DNA from: Pseudonocardia sp. CNS-004
GTDB lineage: Bacteria > Actinomycetota > Actinomycetes > Mycobacteriales > Pseudonocardiaceae
DNA: 64,000 bases
Direction of reading: 5' to 3'
NCBI GenBank assembly: GCA_001942185.1
Contig: MKJV01000083.1
Coordinates: forward strand, 1-64,000
Made by a program: the position numbers and the translations under genes. Of this stretch, positions 45,973 to 54,395 are shown one piece after another (the first letter of the stretch is position 1; every line of letters starts with the position of its first letter). Below the pieces are notes generated by a model. That model did no database searches, was not told the DNA's origin, and saw only the letters and a list, made by a program, of their open reading frames with translations.

Positions 45973-46309
45973 TCGTCGACGTCCTCTCCGCGGTGCTGAT
46001 GCTGCTCGGCGCCTGTCCTGCCTGCTCGGAGCGCTCGGGCTCGTGCGTCTACCGGACCTGCCGGGCCGCATGCAGGCCGCCACCAAACCCCAGACGCTGG
46101 GCCTCCTGCTGATCTTGGCCGGCACTGCCCTGCGCGTCGAGCTGGAGAGCGCGGTGACGTTGGCGCTGGTCGGGCTGTTCCAGGTGATCACGGCACCGGT
46201 GATCTCCCAGTTGCTCGGGCGCTCCGCCTACCGCGGCGGGAGCGTGTGCCGGGAGCAGTTGGTCGTCGACGAGCTGGCCGGGAAGATGCCCGAAGAGCGT
46301 TCGTCCTAG
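45969..46309 (+). CDS. mrpG: Mrp antiporter subunit G (one frame break)
   Basis: About 113 residues when repaired, three membrane helices with the MnhG signature LVRLPDLPGRMQAATKPQTL. One C is missing at 46012-46013 (expected LLGALSCLLGALGL). GTG 45969 overlaps the mrpF stop. It ends the operon and its stop lies inside the left arm of the hairpin at 46306-46363. Confidence 0.92.
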
Positions 46310-46363
46310 CGGTTCGTGTCGGAGGTCCTTGACCGGTGAGGGACCTTCGACACGGATCGCTAG
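46306..46363 (+). terminator. Long hairpin ending the Mrp operon, overlapping the next promoter
   Basis: CTAGCG (46306-46311) pairs with CGCTAG (46358-46363); inside, CGTGTCGGAGGTCC (46315-46328) pairs with GGACCTTCGACACG (about 46341-46354) with one G-T, around a 12-base loop. It starts within the mrpG stop and its last three bases belong to the TAGGCT -10 of the following gene. There is no T-run. Confidence 0.65.
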
Positions 46364-46366
46364 GCT
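46361..46366 (+). promoter_or_regulatory. Leaderless -10 element of the carbonic anhydrase gene
   Basis: TAGGCT lies 7 bases before GTG 46374, so transcription should begin at or next to the start codon. It overlaps the end of the hairpin of the Mrp operon. Confidence 0.5.
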
Positions 46367-46373
46367 CCGGCGG

Positions 46374-46893
46374 GTGCCCCTCTACGCGCTCGGCGACGTC
46401 GAACCGGAGATCCATCCCGATGCCTACGTCCACCCGGACGCGTCGTGATCGGGAACGTCACGATCGGGGCGGAGGCCTCGGTCTGGCCCACGGCCGTGCT
46501 GCGCGGCGACGACGGCCGCATCGAGGTGGGCGCGCGCACGAGCGTGCAGGACGGGTCGATCATCCACTGCACCCCGCACGAGCCGACGATCATCGGGGAC
46601 GAGGTCACCGTCGGGCACAACGTGCACATCGAGGGCGCGGTGATCGGGGACCGCGCGCTCATCTCGTCCGGCTCCGTCGTGCTGAACGGCGCACGCGTCG
46701 GTGCGGGCGCGTGGTGGCGGCCGGTGCCGTGGTGTCCCCGAAGACGGAGATCCCGGACCGCCGGATGGCGATCGGTGTGCCTGCGCGGGTCCGGGAGGGC
46801 CACGAGGTGCCCGAGGGCTACTTCGACCACGCGGTGCAGAGCTACATCAGGCGCGGGAAGCGGTTCCGTGCGGAGCTGAGGAGGATTTCCTGA
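46374..46893 (+). CDS. Gamma-class carbonic anhydrase-like hexapeptide protein (two frame breaks)
   Basis: About 173 residues when repaired: a left-handed beta-helix of hexapeptide repeats (VIGNVTIGAEASVWPTAVLR, IIGDEVTVGHNVHIEGAVIG) with zinc-binding histidines in IHCTPHEP and VGHNVHIEGA, and a C-terminal helix (DHAVQSYIRRGKRFRAELRR). Bases are missing near 46438-46442 (expected HPDAVVIGN) and 46708-46711 (expected GAGAVVAAGAVVSPKTEIPD). It interconverts CO2 and bicarbonate or is an acyl-carrier-like homologue. The ung gene starts inside its stop. Confidence 0.82.
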
Positions 46894-47573
46894 TGTCGGC
46901 ACGACCGCTCGAGGAGGTTGTCGAGGCCGGATGGGCCACGGCACTGGCTCCCGTCGCCCCGGTGATCGCCGACATGGGGGCGTTCCTGCGCGCCGAGCTG
47001 GCGGCCGGCCGGCGCTACCTGCCGGCGGGCGCGAACGTCCTGCGCGCCTTCCAGCAGCCGTTCGACGCGGTGCGGGTGCTCATCGTGGGGCAGGACCCGT
47101 ACCCGACCCCCGGCCACGCGATCGGGCTGTCGTTCTCGGTGTCGCCGCAGACCCGCCCCGTGCCCCGCTCGCTCGCGAACATCTTCCGCGAGTACTCCGA
47201 GGACCTCGGCCACCCCACCCCGTCCACCGGCGACCTGACGCCATGGGCCGACCAGGGTGTCCTGCTGCTCAACAGGGTGCTCACCGTCGAGCCCGGCAAC
47301 CCCGGCTCCCACCGCGACAAGGGCTGGGAGAAGGTCACCGAGCAGGCGATCCGCGCACTCGTCGCCCGCGACGGCGAACCGCTCGTGGCGATCCTCTGGG
47401 GCCGCGACGCCCGCAACCTCGCCCCGCTGCTCGAGGACGTGCCGTGCATCGAGTCGGCCCACCCGAGCCCGATGTCCGCCGACCGCGGCTTCTTCGGCTC
47501 TCGCCCCTTCAGCCGCGCCAACGCGCTGATCGAGGAGCTGGGCGGCGACCCGGTGGACTGGAAGCTGCCCTGA
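46893..47573 (+). CDS. ung: Uracil-DNA glycosylase
   Basis: 226 intact residues of family 1 UDG. GQDPYPTPGHAIGLSFSV has the catalytic Asp; ADQGVLLLNRVLTVEPGNPG the uracil pocket Asn; AHPSPMSADRGFFGSRPFSR the catalytic His and DNA-intercalating loop. It removes uracil from DNA in base-excision repair. ATG 46893 overlaps the stop of the carbonic anhydrase gene (TGATG). In related genomes it normally follows thiL. Confidence 0.95.
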   Translation: MSARPLEEVVEAGWATALAPVAPVIADMGAFLRAELAAGRRYLPAGANVLRAFQQPFDAVRVLIVGQDPYPTPGHAIGLSFSVSPQTRPVPRSLANIFREYSEDLGHPTPSTGDLTPWADQGVLLLNRVLTVEPGNPGSHRDKGWEKVTEQAIRALVARDGEPLVAILWGRDARNLAPLLEDVPCIESAHPSPMSADRGFFGSRPFSRANALIEELGGDPVDWKLP

Positions 47574-47594
47574 GCAGCTGATCACCCGCCTGGG

Positions 47595-47647
47595 TGGGGG
47601 AGCCGCCCCCATCGGGGGTGCTGTGATCGATCCCGCCCGCCGGCGGG
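47595..47647 (+). terminator. GC-rich hairpins after ung
   Basis: TGGGGG-AGCCG-CCCCCA (47595-47611) and the perfect palindrome CCCGCCGGCGGG (47636-47647) follow the ung stop at 47573. The first is a plausible factor-independent terminator without a T-run. Confidence 0.4.
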
Positions 47648-47772
47648 GGAGTCGCTCTTACGATCGATCCGCACGACGACGCGACCCGTCGTCGCAGCGA
47701 GCGGCCTGGCCATCCGCTCGTCCCCCGCCCCGGCGCAGGTCCCGTCCTGCGCGCACCCCCGACGGGAGAACC

Positions 47773-47820
47773 ATGCTCGAGGCCGCCCTGACCCACGTCC
47801 GCCCCCGCCACGGGCGGTAG
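47773..47820 (+). CDS. 15-residue leader-like frame ahead of the lyase
   Basis: ATG at 47773 with GGGAG 5 bases upstream encodes MLEAALTHVRPRHGR and stops 5 bases before the lyase ATG. The distance allows ribosomes to move on to the lyase gene. It has no runs of a single amino acid that would suggest attenuation. It may be a chance frame. Confidence 0.3.
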   Translation: MLEAALTHVRPRHGR

Positions 47821-47825
47821 CCGCC

Positions 47826-48665
47826 ATGCCGGACCTGATCACCCCCGTTGCGGTGGCCGTGGCCGCCGTGCTGACCGTCCAGCCCGTCCCGGCGCCGCTC
47901 GACCCGTGCACGCTCGTCGTGGCGGCCGCGCCCGGCCTGGTTCCCGCCGGGCCGTCGTGCCCGCTGCCGGTGATCCCCGAGGCCGAGCCACCCCGTGCGC
48001 AGGGTGCCGCGACGAAGCCGGGCGATCTCCTCGATCTCGCCAACTGGTACCTCACGCTGCCCATCGGCCCCGAGGGCGACCCGGACTCCATCGACCAGCC
48101 CGAACTGCTGGACTACCGCAGCGACTGGTTCGACCTGACCCCGGACGGGACCGGCGTCGTGTTCCGCGCCCCCGCGGGCGGCGTGACCACGAAGAACAGC
48201 AAGTACGCACGCTCGGAACTGCGCGAGATGCGCGGGGAGGAGAAGGCGGCGTGGTCCAACACGGAGGGCGTGCACACGTTGGAGAGCAGGCAGGCGATCA
48301 CGAAGGTGCCGCCGGTGCGGCCGGAGGTGTCGGCCACCCAGATCCACGACGGCGGCGACGACGTCATGCAGATCCGGCTGGAGGGCTCCACGCTCGTGGC
48401 GCAGTACGCCGACGGTGCGGAGCAGGTCGTCATCGACCCGGCCTACCGGCTCGGCACCCCGTACGACCTGCGGATCGTGGCCGCCGACGGCCGCATCACC
48501 GTCTTCTACAACGGCGAGCAGCGCGCGGAGATCGAGCGCAGCGGGAGCAGCTGGTACTTCAAGGTCGGCGCCTACACCCAGTCCAACCCGGAACGCGGCG
48601 ACCACCCCGACGCGCTGGCCGAGGTGGTCGTCTACTCGCTGCGGATCGAGCACACCGACGGTTAG
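47826..48665 (+). CDS. Secreted PL7-family polysaccharide lyase (alginate lyase-like)
   Basis: 279 residues. A signal peptide (LITPVAVAVAAVLTVQPVPA) precedes a linker and a jelly-roll lyase domain starting DLANWYLTLPIGPEGD. The three PL7 active-site strands are present: RSELREM, QIH in SATQIHDGGDDVM, and YFKVGAYTQSN near the C-terminus, supplying Arg, Gln/His and Tyr. It should cleave alginate or a related uronate polymer by beta-elimination outside the cell. It stands alone; no uronate metabolism genes are nearby. An acquired function is possible. Confidence 0.88.
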   Translation: MPDLITPVAVAVAAVLTVQPVPAPLDPCTLVVAAAPGLVPAGPSCPLPVIPEAEPPRAQGAATKPGDLLDLANWYLTLPIGPEGDPDSIDQPELLDYRSDWFDLTPDGTGVVFRAPAGGVTTKNSKYARSELREMRGEEKAAWSNTEGVHTLESRQAITKVPPVRPEVSATQIHDGGDDVMQIRLEGSTLVAQYADGAEQVVIDPAYRLGTPYDLRIVAADGRITVFYNGEQRAEIERSGSSWYFKVGAYTQSNPERGDHPDALAEVVVYSLRIEHTDG

Positions 48666-49048
48666 GCCTTCGCCCCACCAGGGTCTCCGCGGTGCGCTTC
48701 TCGGAATGGTCTCCGCCGGCCACGCACCAGTTCTCGGCCCGCGCACCCCGTCGACGGAGTAAAGATCAGTCACCGGATTAGAGCAATGACCCCTGACCAG
48801 GGCATATGGAGCGGAAAGCCGTTCCGTACGCGTCACCGGCGTCGGCGGCTCCCACACGTGTGCGCTGTCCGGGCTGGCCAGCCAGAGGGCCGGGTGACCC
48901 GCCTCCGCGCAAAAGGGCGTCCCGCCGTCACCCCTCCGTCCGGCGGGGCCCCCCGTCCGTTGTCGCCGCGTGCGCAGGACGGTCGCGACGACAAGGACGC
49001 CGGACGGCTCACCCGGTTTGGTCGCGGCTTCGACCGCCGGTTGGCCGA
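48666..49048. other. Gene-free stretch at the start of a degenerate region
   Basis: I see no supported gene, promoter or repeat. Sequence composition becomes less regular in codon-position GC than in flanking genes. It separates the intact lyase from a run of gene fragments (49-52.4 kb). Confidence 0.4.
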
Positions 49049-49593
49049 TCAGGTGAGGTTGATCGTGGCGATCGCGGGGCGGTGATCGGAGCCGGGGGCG
49101 TCGCGGCGGGAGTTGGGGTTGTCGCCGATCGATGCGGGCGCCGGGCCGGTGGTGACGGCGCGGTCGGCGACGGCGTGGGTGACCTGGTGGCTGGCCAGGA
49201 TGTGGTCGATCAGCTCGGGGCGGCCGCGGTAGATGCGCGAGAAGCGTTCAGCTGCGGGCATGCGGGCGGCGAGATTCCACAGCCGCTGCCCGTCGCCTGG
49301 TCGGGCTGGTCGAAGCCGCCGGTGCCGATCTCGGATCCCGGAGGGCCGTGCAAGATCTGCGTTGTCGCTGCTTCGGGTTCGTCGTTCAGGTCGCCCAGCA
49401 CGATCACGGCCCGGTTCTGGCCGTCCCCGGCCAGCAGTTCGGTTGCGACCGCGCGGACGGTGACGGCCTCGGCGGCACGGCGATAGAGCGCGAACGCGCC
49501 GAACCGGGCCCGCATGGCCTCATCCGTGGTGGAGAACCGCCCACCCGGAAACGTCAACAGCTTCGACTTCAGGTGGCAGGTCGCCAGCGACAC
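49049..49593 (-). pseudogene. Endonuclease/exonuclease/phosphatase family fragment, 5' truncated
   Basis: The remaining C-terminal two thirds reads SLATCHLKSKLLTFPGGRFS, VIVLGDLNDEPEAATTQILH and, after one missing G near 49290, FSRIYRGRPELIDHILASHQ then GSDHRPAIATINLT. GDLND, the IDHIL strand and SDHRP are the metal and catalytic motifs of the exonuclease III/DNase I-like fold. The N-terminal E-containing strand (first 100 or so residues) is absent, since nothing homologous precedes 49593. Without it the enzyme is unlikely to work. Confidence 0.65.
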
Positions 49594-49668
49594 TGTTCAA
49601 GGCTGACGACGGCCCGGAGGTCGAGGAGCTTCGGTCCCGGGGGCGAGACGTCGAGACATTCAACGTTG

Positions 49669-50331
49669 CTACTCGTCGATCCAGCCGAGCTCAACTGCCC
49701 ACTCATGTGTGAAGTATTCGACCACGGGCAGCGTCAGGAACGAAACGGCATACACCACGACGAGGAGCCCGATCGAAACGGCCCAAGCGCGAGCCCGTGT
49801 TGCCCAAGCGCGCGGACGAGCGTCCGGCTGACCGGCCCCATCCTGCTCGGTGTCGGCACCGCGGTCCCGACGGGGCCGCGTCCCCGGGAGCCGACGGTCG
49901 GCTGGCCTCAGTACCCACGACGCGATGCCGCACACCACGAACAGCAGCGGCGCCCCCCACACCCCGAAACCGTCGCCGGCCGCCAGATGTGACGCCGCGG
50001 CACCCGACCACAGGAAAAAGACACCCGCGAACGCCCATTCCTTGAGTAGCGGGAACCCCGGCACGATGATCGCGACGGCCGCAGCACCCTGCCACGCACC
50101 TGAAATATAGTCGAAGTATTGCGGGTATCCCAGATGGTGCATCTGGACTTCGACCCATTCGATCCTCGTCAGGTTCCACACCGATCCAGCAGCCAACTCG
50201 AAGACGACTACTAGCGTGGTGACCCAAAAGACGATAGGGCGGATCCGGTTCCAGTTCCAGTCGCTTCGTGCAAAGGTGACCGACTTCTCGTCGGTCGCGT
50301 TCTGGAACTTTTTAGTCGCTTGAGTTTGCAT
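49669..50331 (-). CDS. DoxX-like membrane protein
   Basis: 220 residues from ATG 50331. Four membrane helices: RPIVFWVTTLVVVFELAAGS, HLGYPQYFDYISGAWQGAAA, LKEWAFAGVFFLWSGAAASH and LLFVVCGIASWVLRPADRRL, the DoxX-like pattern; a fifth helix (AVSIGLLVVVYAVSFLTLPV) is added at the C-terminus after a charged linker. Function is unknown; some family members act in redox or stress pathways. Third-position GC is lower than in most neighbours, and it lies among gene fragments, which suggests acquisition. Confidence 0.75.
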   Translation of the reverse strand: MQTQATKKFQNATDEKSVTFARSDWNWNRIRPIVFWVTTLVVVFELAAGSVWNLTRIEWVEVQMHHLGYPQYFDYISGAWQGAAAVAIIVPGFPLLKEWAFAGVFFLWSGAAASHLAAGDGFGVWGAPLLFVVCGIASWVLRPADRRLPGTRPRRDRGADTEQDGAGQPDARPRAWATRARAWAVSIGLLVVVYAVSFLTLPVVEYFTHEWAVELGWIDE

Positions 50332-50586
50332 CTCAGCCTCTTTGTCAGGTCGATCTGATAGTCCAACCGTGCGGCCTCGCCCAGCTGCCCAAACAGGCCG
50401 GGCAGAGACTCCCCACAGTCGGGATGCGAAATGGCCGCCGCTTCTACGATTTTGGCCCGTGCCGCATGTTCGCCACGCACTTGCTCCCGCACGATGGACA
50501 GGGCCCGGGACGGGCACAGGGTGATGGCGTCGCGTGGCTGTGGTGTGGTCTGGTCGTTGGGGTGGCGGGTGAGCAGGACCACGATG

Positions 50587-51339
50587 CCCGCCGATCCGGG
50601 TCGCCACGACCCGGATCCGGTCCTCCGGCAGGTCGAAGACCCGTGCCAGGTTGGTACGCATCAGGTGCGGGTTCTGCGTCGAGGCGTACACGGTGAGCTT
50701 TCCGCTCGCCGCCAAGTCCGCGAGATACCCTCGCCGTTCCAGCGGTGCGGCCTGGTAACGCTGGATCCGGAACTCCTCGGTCACGACATGGGCGACCGGG
50801 CCAGCGCCGCTTCCGCGTCCCCCGCCGAGTACGGCACCCGCATCAGGACGTTGTCGGCCCGGTCCTCGAACACCCGCGGCGCCGAGTCCGCCAGGGCCTG
50901 GTCGAGCTCGACCACGGCGGGCAGCACCTCGTAGTCCACCCGGATCGCGTCGAGCGCTGCCTCAGCGCCTGCGACCGTATCGCCGACGACCAGGGCAACG
51001 GGGTCCCCGACGAATCGCACCTCGTCGACCGCGAGCACCCGGAACACCGCCGTCCGTCCCCCGGCACCGGCGGGGTCGAAGCCGTGCGGCAGCGGCCCCA
51101 CCAACTCCAGTGCCTCGGCCCCGGTCACCACCGCCCGCACCCCGCGGCACCGGCGGGCCGGCTCAGGATCGACGGCACGGATCCGGACGTGCGCATGGGG
51201 CGCTACGCAGGACCGCCATGTGCCGGGTGCCGACGGGCTCGAGATCGTCGAGGTAGTCGGCGCGGCCGGTGAGCATCAGATCGCCGTCCCGACGCCTGCT
51301 CTGTTCGACGGGCGCCCGAGCGCCCTCGGCTGACACCAT
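50587..51339 (-). pseudogene. Xanthine dehydrogenase/aldehyde oxidase (CoxL-type) molybdenum subunit fragment
   Basis: About 250 N-terminal residues survive of a subunit that normally has about 780: LMLTGRADYLDDLEPVGTRH, then PHAHVRIRAVDPEPARRCRG, VRFVGDPVALVVGDTVAGAE, and VTEEFRIQRYQAAPLERRGY, ending STQNPHLMRTNLARVFDLPE. Frame breaks near 51217 and 50788. Past about 50587 the homology ends and no molybdopterin-binding domain follows, and no FAD or iron-sulfur subunit is nearby. Unlike the other broken genes, restoring bases does not give a full protein, so this is true truncation. Confidence 0.65.
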
Positions 51340-51542
51340 GCCGTTCCGTTCGTCCAGTGTGGCAGTCGCCTCTGCGCCGGCGATGCCTGTTGGGGTAGCG
51401 GGTGGGACACAAGACGCCAGCAACTCGACCCTGTGACATCGCGCTGCGTGCGGAGAGGGTGTGGCACGCCGGTCGAGTTGATCAGGCAAGGTCTCGGCCA
51501 TCCGGCGGGAGCCGAGCCGGTCGGCGCAGCGGCGCGAACCGC

Positions 51543-51566
51543 GAGAGCGGCGTCAGCGCCGCTCTC
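51543..51566 (-). terminator. Hairpin downstream of the SnoaL gene
   Basis: GAGAGCGGCG-TCAG-CGCCGCTCTC is a perfect 10-bp stem with a 4-base loop, 36 bases beyond the stop of the leftward SnoaL gene. No T-run follows. Confidence 0.55.
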
Positions 51567-51601
51567 ACGGGCGTCAAGCGTGGCGGGCGGATCGGACTTT
51601 G

Positions 51602-52037
51602 CTAGGCCTGAATCATGCCGAGTTGTCTCATCAGGGAGAGGACGTCGACGACACCCCAGATCTCAGCGATCCGGCCGCCGGCGAAGCGGAAGATGAAGAT
51701 CTCGTGGTACGTGACGGACCTGCCGGTCGGCGGGAGGCCCCGGAACTCGCCCTTGTGGGTCCCGGTGACCGTGTTCCGGCAGACGACCTTGTCCCCCTCG
51801 GCGATCATGTCCTCGATCGCGACGTGAAGGTCGCCGAAGGTGCGACGGAGCGCCGCGAACACCTGCTCGAGTGCATGCACACCGGTCGCACCCATCGGCG
51901 CCGGTGCGTGGAAGATCAGGTCTGGAGCGACGATCTCGTCGATCGTTTTCGTCGGTGAACTCCACATCGCCGGCGCTCATGGCGTCGTGGAAGCGGTGGA
52001 CCGCCGCCTTGTTGCTTGTTACCTGGGTGGTTGACAT
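51602..52037 (-). CDS. SnoaL-like ester cyclase/NTF2-fold protein (one frame break)
   Basis: About 144 residues when the frame is restored near 51945-51950 (GAAAAC run). MSTTQVTSNKAAVHRFHDAM is the N-terminal helix; TGVHALEQVFAALRRTFGDL, VVCRNTVTGTHKGEFRGLPP and RIAEIWGVVDVLSLMRQLGM are typical of the SnoaL-like polyketide cyclase/ester cyclase family. Such small proteins are often paired with ECF sigma factors; a sigma-factor remnant is divergent 178 bases away. Its substrate is unknown. Confidence 0.72.
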
Positions 52038-52214
52038 GGGTCTCCTCGCTCGGGGCGCCCGCGGCTACGCGCACCGGCGGGGTTGGCAGGTTCTTCTCAG
52101 CAGGCCGACGACACAGCCGTCCGGAATGTGAGGCGACGCGCCAACCTCACACTTCGAGGCGTCGTCTGGTCGAACTACCGGGGACAGACGCGACCGAGGG
52201 GAGCCGGCGACACC

Positions 52215-52391
52215 ATGACAACCCGACCTGGGGCCACCCCATCCGGGCCAGAACCCGGCCAGCCCGAACCGGGCCTGACCGCGATCATGAGCGAGCGGCG
52301 GCAACTGATCAACCTCGCCTACCGGCTGCTCGGCTCCCTCGCCGACGCCGAGGACGCCGTCCAGGAGACCTACGCCCGCTGGTATGCCATG
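52215..52391 (+). pseudogene. ECF sigma factor N-terminal fragment
   Basis: ATG 52215 opens a frame with region 2 of a SigJ-type ECF sigma factor: MSERRQLINLAYRLLGSLAD and AEDAVQETYARWYAM. Homology stops abruptly at 52391; region 4 and the usual C-terminal SnoaL-like domain are missing. The following bases lead towards the M20 hydrolase gene. Probably a recombination scar left by an insertion or deletion. Confidence 0.65.
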
Positions 52392-52504
52392 TGGCCGCGC
52401 TATCCATCCGTCGTGCTATGGGGTCGCGATGTCCGTGGAGTGACTTCGGTCCCTCGGCCGGCCGGAGTGGGGTCCGCTCTGTCCCTGGGGTTCACTCCTC
52501 GCTT

Positions 52505-53744
52505 GTGCTTGGACAGCTGGGCGCAGCAGGGCCGACAGCTTCCGACACGCCGATCGCGACCTGGCTGGACGCACGAGCGGAGGACATGGCTGCCTCCTGC
52601 ACCGACTCGTCGCCGTCGACTTCGAGAACCCGCCCGGCCGGGCGCTGCGCCGCTGCGCGGGCGTCCTGGCCGAGGCCATGCACGCGCTCGGCCTCTCCCC
52701 CGACATCATCGACGTCCCCGATCCCGACGGCCGGCTCGACGAACCCTGCATCGTCCGCGGCAGCGCGGGTGCGAGCGCGCGGACGCTCTACTTCCACGGG
52801 CACTTCGACGTGGTGCCCGCCCAGGACCGGCGGCAGTTCACGGCCGAACGCCGCGACGGCCGGATCATCGGCCGCGGCACGGCCGACATGAAGGGCGGCA
52901 TCGTGAGCATGCTCTACGGCGCCGCGGCGCGCGGGAGCTGGGCCTGCTGGGCCAGGGCCGGATCGTGCTGCACCTGGTGTGCGACGAGGAGACCGGCAGC
53001 GTCGCGGGCGCCGGACACCTGCGCCGCGCCGGCCTGATCGATCCGGGTGCGGTGGCCATGCTGACCGCCGAGCCCAGCGGGGGCAGCATCGGGAACGCCG
53101 CCCGGGGGGCCGTGACCCTGCGCGTCGACGTGCGGGGCCGCGAGGCGCACGTCGGTCAGGCCGACCGCGGGGTGAACGCCTTCCAGCACATGCTGCACAT
53201 CGCCCGCCCGGTGGAGGAGTACGCGGCGGAGATGGCCGCGCGGCACACCCGGTTCCCGATCGCTGCTGGGGACGCCCCCGGCAGCATGGTGGTGCTCGGT
53301 GGCTCGGCCGGCAGCGGCGCCAACTTCAACATCGTGCCCGGCTCGGCGTGGTTCACCCTCGACGGGCGCTACAACCCGGAGGAGGACCTCGAACGGGAGG
53401 TCGACCGGCTCACCGCGCTCGTCCACGACGCCGCCGCGGTGATCGGCGCCGACGCCTCGGTCGAGGTGGCCCAACTGCAGCGGCCCGCGAGCACGGACGC
53501 CACGCACCCTGCCGCCACCGCGCTCGGCCGGGTCGTGCACGAGGTCGAGGGCACGCCCCCGCCGGTCGAGATGTGCGCGGGGATCCTGGAGACCCGCTGG
53601 TACTCGCAGCTCGGCATCCCCGCCTTCGGCTACGGACCGGGCCGCCTGGAGGTCTCCCACGGCCCCGCCGAGTACGTCGAGGAGGCCGCGCTGCACCGCT
53701 GCGCCGCCGTCTACGCGCGCTACGCGCGCGAGATGCTCGGGTGA
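52505..53744 (+). CDS. M20 family metallopeptidase/deacylase (two frame breaks)
   Basis: About 413 residues when bases near 52593 (expected AEDMAALLHRL) and 52927-52932 (expected AAARELGLLGQG) are restored. Metal-site motifs are in order: FHGHFDVVPAQ, GRGTADMKGGI, CDEETGSVAG, and HGPAEYVEE at the C-terminus; the inserted dimerisation domain is about residues 185-300. It hydrolyses N-acyl amino acids or small peptides (ArgE/DapE class) using two zinc ions. GTG 52505 is used; the upstream sequence is disturbed by the sigma remnant, so the start is uncertain. Confidence 0.8.
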
Positions 53745-53811
53745 TCCGTCCCGCGTGGCTGCCGGTCCGACCAGGGCACCGGGCCCCGGTTGCCCGTCGT
53801 GACACCAGAAC

Positions 53812-53851
53812 CTATTGTGAACATGCGTTCATGAACCTGTGTTCACAATAG
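53812..53851. promoter_or_regulatory. Double TGAAC-N4-GTTCA operator in a 12-bp inverted repeat
   Basis: TGAAC-atgc-GTTCA (53818-53831) and TGAAC-ctgt-GTTCA (53832-53845) abut exactly, and both lie within outer arms CTATTGTGAACA (53812-53823) and TGTTCACAATAG (53840-53851). It ends 11 bases before the lipoprotein ATG. The TetR encoded just downstream is the likely ligand; the GAAC-N4-GTTC core also fits a LexA box. Confidence 0.65.
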
Positions 53852-53862
53852 AAGGGGGCCCG

Positions 53863-54372
53863 ATGACGCTCGCAACGACGGCTGCTGCCGTCGCCTTGAC
53901 TTGCATCCTGGTCAGCTGTGGGACCGGGGTCGCGGATACGGCTGGGGGCACGACCACGGGAGGAGAACGCATGGCACGCGAGGCGGACATCGCGGAGCTG
54001 GAGCGGCTCGACCAGCGCATGATCGAGGCGTGGGGGCGCGATGGTGCGGCCGTCGCAGCGACGTTCACCGAGGACGCCGACTTCGTCGACGTGATGGGCG
54101 GGCACTACCACGGCCGCGCGGCGATCGAGGACTCGATGACGCAGGGCTTTGCCACGTTCATGGCCAACACCCGGCTCTCCCAGCCGGAGACGCGGACGAC
54201 GGAGTTCCCTTCGCCCGACGTGGCGGTCGTCGTCAGCCGCGGGAACTGCGTACTCCGGGACGGCCAGCAGGAGTGTCGGCCCGAAGACCTGTCGATTCAG
54301 ACGAAGGTCGCCGTGCGGCAGGATGGCCGCTGGCTGTACAGGACGTTCCAGAACACCAGAATCGGTCGCTGA
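53863..54372 (+). CDS. SnoaL-like (SgcJ/EcaC, DUF4440) lipoprotein
   Basis: 169 residues. The signal ends at a lipobox (TCILVSCGTG, cysteine at about 19), so it is a membrane-anchored lipoprotein outside the cell; a low-complexity GGTTTGGE linker follows. The mature part is an NTF2-fold domain: LERLDQRMIEAWGRDGAAVA, DADFVDVMGGHYHGRAAIED, and GRWLYRTFQNTRIG. The gene is preceded by the double palindrome and AGGGGG RBS; the TetR gene follows 23 bases later. Function unknown; a small-molecule-binding or lactonase-like role is possible. Confidence 0.8.
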   Translation: MTLATTAAAVALTCILVSCGTGVADTAGGTTTGGERMAREADIAELERLDQRMIEAWGRDGAAVAATFTEDADFVDVMGGHYHGRAAIEDSMTQGFATFMANTRLSQPETRTTEFPSPDVAVVVSRGNCVLRDGQQECRPEDLSIQTKVAVRQDGRWLYRTFQNTRIGR

Positions 54373-54395
54373 CCGGCTCACCAGGAGGAACCGGC

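Noticed and set aside
50211..50582. Leftward frame with a segment (AKIVEAAAISHPDC) faintly like an acetyl-CoA hydrolase C-terminus
   Set aside because: The resemblance is short and it overlaps the better supported DoxX-like gene.
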